Source: Bacteroidota bacterium (GTDB lineage: Bacteria; Bacteroidota; Bacteroidia; CAILMK01; JACPUW01). Taken from it: DNA of 64,000 bases. Under the pieces are notes generated by a model. It had not been told where the DNA came from. It made no database searches and saw only the letters and a list, made by a program, of their open reading frames with translations. Shown one piece after another: positions 58,711-64,000 of this stretch. The position numbers and the translations under genes were made by a program. How positions within the stretch are numbered: the first letter of the stretch is position 1; the number at the start of each line of letters is the position of its first letter. Location: positions 33,090-97,089 of the forward strand of contig JACPUW010000001.1 in the NCBI GenBank assembly GCA_016192035.1, written 5' to 3'.

Positions 58711-58718
58711 TAATTTTG
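58711..58718 (+). promoter_or_regulatory. Candidate -7 box TAATTTTG immediately upstream of the cysteine-synthase-like gene
   Basis: Exact TAnnTTTG match, 6 nt before ATG 58725. Confidence 0.35.
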
Positions 58719-58724
58719 CCGGCC

Positions 58725-59732
58725 ATGGATAGGCATTTTGACATCATAGTTGGCCATACGCCAATTATCCAAATCTTCTACCGATACAAGGGGGAGGCGC
58801 GCTCGGTGTTTTGCAAGTACGAAACGTTTAACATGACCGGGAGCATCAAGGACCGTATGGCCCTGTACATCATCACCCGTTCATACGAGCTGGGCATACT
58901 GAAACCGGGCGATACGATAGCCGAGGCCACGAGTGGCAATACGGGCATATCATTTTCGGCCATAGGCCGGGCGCTGGGGCACAGGGTGATCATTTTTATG
59001 CCCGACTGGATGAGCGAGGAGCGCAAGCGTCTCATAGCCAGTTTTGGTGCAGAGGTGCGGTTGGTGAGCAAGGAAGAAGGTGGTTTTCTGGGCAGTATAG
59101 CCATGAGCCGTCAATATGCCGAAGACAATGCCCATGTGTTTTTGCCCATGCAGTTTGACAATCCGCTAAATGCCGAGGCCCACATGCGGACCACGGGGCC
59201 TGAAATACGGCGACAGTTGGGCAGCCTGGGCCTGGTGCCCGATGTGTTTGTGGCGGGCGTGGGCACTGGGGGCACGGTGATGGGCGTGGGGGCATACCTA
59301 AGGGAATGGAACCCGGGGGTGCGGGTACACCCACTGGAACCTGCCAATTCACCCACCTTAAGCACTGGCCATAAGGTGGGCAAACACAGGATACAGGGTA
59401 TATCAGATGAGTTTATACCCTCTATAGTGGACCTGGGCAGCCTGGACCGGGTGGTACAGGTGGACGACGGCGACGCCATACTGATGGGGCAAAAATTTGC
59501 CCGGGAACTGGGCTTGGGCTTGGGCATATCGAGCGGTGCCAATTTTCTGGGCGCGGTGATGGCCCAGGATGCCCTGGATGGGCAGGCCACCGCAGTAACC
59601 ATTTTTTGCGATAGCAACAAGAAATACCTGAGCACCGATTTGATAAAAAATGAGCCGGTGAAGGATGGGTTTTTAAGCCCTGAGATAGAGTTGACCCACT
59701 TTAAGCTCTTGCGCTGTGCAGAGGTGCAGTAG
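58725..59732 (+). CDS. Cysteine synthase-family PLP-dependent enzyme
   Basis: [14 protein letters not shown] (PLP Lys), [30 protein letters not shown]. Confidence 0.88.
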   Translation: MDRHFDIIVGHTPIIQIFYRYKGEARSVFCKYETFNMTGSIKDRMALYIITRSYELGILKPGDTIAEATSGNTGISFSAIGRALGHRVIIFMPDWMSEERKRLIASFGAEVRLVSKEEGGFLGSIAMSRQYAEDNAHVFLPMQFDNPLNAEAHMRTTGPEIRRQLGSLGLVPDVFVAGVGTGGTVMGVGAYLREWNPGVRVHPLEPANSPTLSTGHKVGKHRIQGISDEFIPSIVDLGSLDRVVQVDDGDAILMGQKFARELGLGLGISSGANFLGAVMAQDALDGQATAVTIFCDSNKKYLSTDLIKNEPVKDGFLSPEIELTHFKLLRCAEVQ

Positions 59733-59747
59733 CTGAGGGAAGGAGAA

Positions 59748-60644
59748 ATGCCAATTTTGGGATACATGGCTGGTAAACTGCAATTTAACTGGTTTCTTTT
59801 GTGGATGGCGCCCATCCCTTGGGTTTTTCCATGGCTGGAGCGGGCATGGCCGGGCTTGGCGCGGCGCTTGGCCATATGGCTGTTTCTGCGCCCCATACGG
59901 TTTGCGCCCTCAGATGCAGAACGGCAGTGGCTGGCCCTAGCGGATAGAAAGCCGATGGCGGTAGGGGGCCGGGAGGTGGTGCGCTATGGCTGGGGCATGG
60001 TGGGCGGGCCGTATGTGCTGTGCGTGCATGGGTGGAGCGGCAGGGCCAGCCAGTTTGAAGTGTTGGGCAGGGCGGTGCTGGCCAGGGGCATTGGTGTAGT
60101 GGCTTTTGATGCCCCTGGCCATGGGCAGGCCAGCGGTGGCCGGAGCAACCTGCTGGAATTTGCGCGGGGCATACGGGCAGTGGTGGATGAGCTGGGACAT
60201 CCCCTGGCGCTGGTGGGCCACTCCCTGGGCGGGGTGGCCTGTATGTACTACTGCCGCCACTTGGGCAAGGCGCTGCCCTTGGTAACCCTGGCTTCGCCGT
60301 TGATGGCATGGGAGATTTTTGAAAACTTTGCAAAAAGGATACAGGCCCGGCCTGAGAATATATCCAAATGGTTGAACGCCTATTCGCTGGCCAGGGTTGG
60401 GCAGCCGTTTGACGCACTGAGCGGGACGGAATTGCTGCAGGGCTGGCCAGAGGTGCCTATGCTGGGCTGCCTGGGGAGCCATGACCGGGAGGTGGGCATG
60501 GGCAACCTGGAGGTGATGGCACAGGCGGTGCCCCATGCGCAGCGCTGGATAGCACAGGGGCAGGGCCATACCCGGCTGTTGTGGCACAATGACACCGTGG
60601 AGCGGGTGCTGGGGTTTGTGCAGGGCCTGAATAGGGCAGGGTAA
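59748..60644 (+). CDS. Alpha/beta hydrolase
   Basis: VLCVHGWSGRASQF, LALVGHSLGGVACMY nucleophile elbow, GQGHTRLLWH. Confidence 0.88.
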   Translation: MPILGYMAGKLQFNWFLLWMAPIPWVFPWLERAWPGLARRLAIWLFLRPIRFAPSDAERQWLALADRKPMAVGGREVVRYGWGMVGGPYVLCVHGWSGRASQFEVLGRAVLARGIGVVAFDAPGHGQASGGRSNLLEFARGIRAVVDELGHPLALVGHSLGGVACMYYCRHLGKALPLVTLASPLMAWEIFENFAKRIQARPENISKWLNAYSLARVGQPFDALSGTELLQGWPEVPMLGCLGSHDREVGMGNLEVMAQAVPHAQRWIAQGQGHTRLLWHNDTVERVLGFVQGLNRAG

Positions 60645-61203
60645 GGTGGTGATAAAGGGCATGCTGGCAGGAGACATGATAGGGAAATACCTGTTTTTTG
60701 CAAAGGGGATAGGTTTGGGTAGGTTTTTGAATTTTTTTTTACTTGGGAGGTGGTAAGTTCAGATAAATAGTTTATGTTTGCTATGCGATACAAAATTTAT
60801 TACTATGTTAAACGGTTTGCTAGCTATTCACTTATGGGGTTTGTTTGGTCTATGGTGGCCCGGCTTGCCGGGGGAAACGAGATTACACCCGCTCATATGC
60901 AAGGCTTGGCAGGTAGGTAGAGGGAGTGCCCCGTAAAGGGATAGAAGCGATATTTATCTTGGCGGCAAGTGATTATCATTGACTGTGATTTGCATTGCGC
61001 GGACTGTTTTTTTAGACATAAATTTAGAATATGATATTGTTTATTGTGTTTGAGAATATTGGACTAGTAAAAATACCCCAAGGTTGAGATACGGGCTGAC
61101 CACCCAGAGTGACGACAAACAAAAAATGGAGACCAGCGACCATTTCAAAAAACGGGGCGAAACCGAAAAGCCAAACGAGTAGGAAAATTAAACTTAAAGT
61201 ATA

Positions 61204-61497
61204 ATGAGAAAAATTCTTTTTTGTGTGGTATTGTTATTAAGTATTACCACATTTTCAAAGGCGTACTTCATGTCTGGATTAGGAACAGCAAGTATGTCAT
61301 GGCTTGAGCCGGGAAGGGCCTTGGTGAAATGTGCCCCATCATCATATACATGTTGGGGCATAGGAGAAGAGGATGGCCGTTGGTATATTGATGTTATCGG
61401 GTTCGGATCTTGGTGGTTGAATAGTCAAGTTGAACCAACTGAAGATCCAGTGGGATCGAATGAATGGAATATTGATAACATCGGCGACCCAAAATAG
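61204..61497 (+). CDS. Small secreted protein
   Basis: Signal peptide MRKILFCVVLLLSITTFSKA; two cysteines in a 97-aa protein; upstream of a lipoprotein gene. Confidence 0.6.
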   Translation: MRKILFCVVLLLSITTFSKAYFMSGLGTASMSWLEPGRALVKCAPSSYTCWGIGEEDGRWYIDVIGFGSWWLNSQVEPTEDPVGSNEWNIDNIGDPK

Positions 61498-61560
61498 TAT
61501 GGCAATTACTAATAATTGGGGTAGAAGACTTGCTTTTACCCCATTTTTAAGAACCTTTTT

Positions 61561-63006
61561 ATGAAGATTTTTTATTATATCTGTTCCTTTGTTTTGGTTT
61601 CATCCCTTTCATATGGATGTGGCAAGGGACGGGCAGTAGAAACTGAGCTGGCAGAGATTGTGGTTGTGCTCTCCCCAAATGATTGTATAAACTGCAGCGC
61701 AACGCTTTATACATTGGTTAAAAACAACTTGCCCTTTCATTTCATGGTTGGTAAATATAGTGACATAGCGATATTAAAAAAGGTATTGGGGGTGAATTAT
61801 ACTGGTTATGAAATCATGGAGAACCCTAAGTTATACAAGGCATTGTGCCCGTCGGGTTTGTCTAGTGTCACGCTTATGAAGAACGGGGAAGTCGTACTGC
61901 AAAGGGGGCTAAAGAATATAGATGAAATCGTAGAACTGGCCAAGGCCATGTTCCGGGGTGCGCACCGGGCGCAATCATACCAATTGCCAGAAGGAATCAA
62001 CCTAAGCAGCCGAATCCAACTATGCGCATCAGAAGCGCACCTAAATATTTTGGACGAGTTCACCGGTACCATTTACCGCTGCAAGAAGGCAAACGAAGAG
62101 TTTGTCCTTGAATACACCATTGAGTTGGTGAGTATTTCTATAAAAAACATCTATGTGGCAAAAACCGGCGATACCGTGGGTTTTCACCAATTTGACATGA
62201 CAAGGCAGAAGTTTGCCAAATACAATCCAAATTCATTGCAAATAAAGCATTTGAATACATCAAGTGGGGCATTGTTTGCTAGTGTTGAGTTACAATATCC
62301 AAGATTGCGGGGAAATGGTGAAATTAGGTTTGAACCCTCATTCTTTATCGCAGAAATTGTTGATGGGGGCATTGGAGAAATAAAGCACATTGCTAGACCT
62401 TTTGACGATGGCAATTTCCCCAGGGTCGATGAAGCGTTTTATGTGGATTCATCAAGGGTGTTTACTTTTTTTAACAGCAAACCTTTGCATGAGTATAGTG
62501 GGGAAGAATGTCATAAGTTTTTGATTAAATATGAAACAGACCTTTCAACTAAATTGACAGATGTTGCGGCAATGGATTTTTGTTTGCCATCATACTGGAA
62601 AGATTATGGACTGACTTCTTTGACTGCGTTTTTGTTTGATGAAAATATTGGATATTTTATGCATTTCCCCTGGTTTGTAATAGAAAATGATAATTCATGG
62701 ATTCAGGTGGTTATCCACCAGTTGCACATCGATTATACTGGCATTAAAGAGTTTCCACCTGAAAAGGGAATAATTATCAATAGCGTGTATTTCAAGAATA
62801 GCTATTTATACGTCTTTTATTACAATCAAGAGGATTTGTACTATAAAGAACTCGTTTACAGTATAGTGGATAATAAGGTCATAAGTGATGCCAATTTCTG
62901 TAAGTATCCAGATTGCAGATTTAACGGGCAGTTGCAATACGACCAACATACGGGGGCCATATGGGCAATCAATATTGAAGATAAGAAGATCCACTGTTTC
63001 TACTAG
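61561..63006 (+). CDS. Putative lipoprotein with thioredoxin-like N-domain and beta-propeller-like remainder
   Basis: Lipobox-like LVSSLSYGCGKG; VVVLSPNDCINCSATLYTLV CxxC; repetitive beta-rich C-terminal region. Confidence 0.6.
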   Translation: MKIFYYICSFVLVSSLSYGCGKGRAVETELAEIVVVLSPNDCINCSATLYTLVKNNLPFHFMVGKYSDIAILKKVLGVNYTGYEIMENPKLYKALCPSGLSSVTLMKNGEVVLQRGLKNIDEIVELAKAMFRGAHRAQSYQLPEGINLSSRIQLCASEAHLNILDEFTGTIYRCKKANEEFVLEYTIELVSISIKNIYVAKTGDTVGFHQFDMTRQKFAKYNPNSLQIKHLNTSSGALFASVELQYPRLRGNGEIRFEPSFFIAEIVDGGIGEIKHIARPFDDGNFPRVDEAFYVDSSRVFTFFNSKPLHEYSGEECHKFLIKYETDLSTKLTDVAAMDFCLPSYWKDYGLTSLTAFLFDENIGYFMHFPWFVIENDNSWIQVVIHQLHIDYTGIKEFPPEKGIIINSVYFKNSYLYVFYYNQEDLYYKELVYSIVDNKVISDANFCKYPDCRFNGQLQYDQHTGAIWAINIEDKKIHCFY

Positions 63007-63307
63007 GTATCGGTGCCATAGTAAACATCCAAATCTGTTCTCGCTTACCTTGATAATTTATGGCGAGCAATTCAAACCGATAAGGGGCCAAGTAGCCCGC
63101 TCGCGAGCCCATGCGCAGCGCCATATGCTCAGCATACTCCTATCTTTGCTCAGGTAAAGATGTAATCAATGCATTTTGAGCTATATAGCCGCCGCCCGAG
63201 TAGCTTAACAGAAGCATGGGATACCTGTTGCCCAGTCGGCACAAAAGGTGCCGCAGGCCATGGGCGCACAGGTGCATGGATAGGGAATATGTCAAATAGC
63301 AAGGATC

Positions 63308-64000
63308 ATGACCTATTTTGAAGAGAAATACATCAACCCATTTACGGATTACGGGTTCAAGAAACTCTTTGGCGAAGAGCCAAATAAGGATTTGCTCCTG
63401 GATTTCTTGAATGAACTGTTAAGGGATGAACAGGGCCAAATAAAGGAGCTCACTTATTTAAAAACCGAGCAACTGGGGTATTCTACAGTTGACCGAAAAG
63501 CGATATTTGATTTGTACTGCGAAAATGAGCGGGGGGAGAAATTTATAGTAGAACTACAAAAATCGAAACAGAACTTTTTCAAGGACAGGACGGTGTATTA
63601 CTCCACCTTTCCAATAAGGGAACAGGCCAAACGCGCCGATTGGGACTTTGAGCTCAAGGCGGTTTACACCATCGCCATATTGGATTTTGTGTTCGAATCG
63701 GACAAAAATGAACCGGATAAGTTCCGGTATGACGTGAAGCTCACCGACATAGAAACAAAAAAGGTCTTTTACAACAAATTGACTTTCATCTACCTGGAAA
63801 TGCCCAAGTTTAACAAGACCGTGGATGAATTGCTTACCCGGTTTGACAAGTGGCTGTACGTGTTGAGAAACCTGAACCGGCTTGACAGGATACCCGACAA
63901 GTTTTCGGAGCGGATATTTGAGAAACTATTTGAGACTGCGGAAATTGCCAGGTTCACGCCAGAACAGGTCAATTCATATGAAGACAGCCTAAAGCACTAC
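63308..64000 (+). CDS. Rpn-family / PD-(D/E)XK nuclease family transposase-like protein, truncated at window end
   Basis: Open frame MTYFEEKYINPFTDYGFKKLFGEEPNKDLLLDFLNELLRDEQGQIKELTYLKTEQLGYSTVDRKAIFDLYCENERGEKFIVELQ...; no stop before 64000. Confidence 0.85.
   Translation, partial: MTYFEEKYINPFTDYGFKKLFGEEPNKDLLLDFLNELLRDEQGQIKELTYLKTEQLGYSTVDRKAIFDLYCENERGEKFIVELQKSKQNFFKDRTVYYSTFPIREQAKRADWDFELKAVYTIAILDFVFESDKNEPDKFRYDVKLTDIETKKVFYNKLTFIYLEMPKFNKTVDELLTRFDKWLYVLRNLNRLDRIPDKFSERIFEKLFETAEIARFTPEQVNSYEDSLKHY

Noticed and set aside
59785-60677. Overlapping minus ORFs of 210 and 246 aa
   Set aside because: Antisense to the alpha/beta hydrolase, which has clear catalytic motifs.
60859-60872. 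Perfect inverted repeat CCCGGC-TT-GCCGGG
   Set aside because: Loop too short and no flanking T-tract or transposon structure; probably chance.

Overview
The window looks like a Bacteroidota chromosome segment: type B T9SS/gliding C-terminal domain, DUF5723- and DUF4293-like proteins, and TAnnTTTG promoter-like boxes. Most of it is ordinary: a TolC/HlyD/ABC exporter, tRNA-Ala(GGC), def, ruvX, a thiolase, a PgpH-like HD hydrolase, sdhCAB, purD, upp, and surface or envelope proteins. The standout is a nearly gapless plus-strand block at about 14,989-40,042. It appears to encode anaerobic aromatic degradation: an ATP-dependent class I benzoyl-CoA reductase (four subunits, bzdNOPQ/bcrCBAD-like), dienoyl-CoA hydratase, 6-hydroxycyclohexenecarbonyl-CoA dehydrogenase, ring-opening 6-oxo hydrolase, a 2-oxoacid:ferredoxin oxidoreductase, and a 4-hydroxybenzoyl-CoA reductase with fused FeS and Mo subunits plus Mo-cofactor accessory genes. 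Embedded in it is an unexplained second module: an acyl-CoA ligase, a lone BcrB/HgdB-type subunit, a ketopantoate-reductase-like domain fused to a BadF/BcrA-type ATPase, a divergent thiolase, and a HAD-ECH fusion. This module is my best candidate for an undescribed system. Accessory-type signals also occur: a nuclease gene with an in-frame stop lying between two copies of a DUF4293 gene segment, a small-secreted-protein/beta-propeller pair, and an Rpn-type nuclease running off the right edge. All calls come from reading the sequence and ORF translations; no database searches were run.
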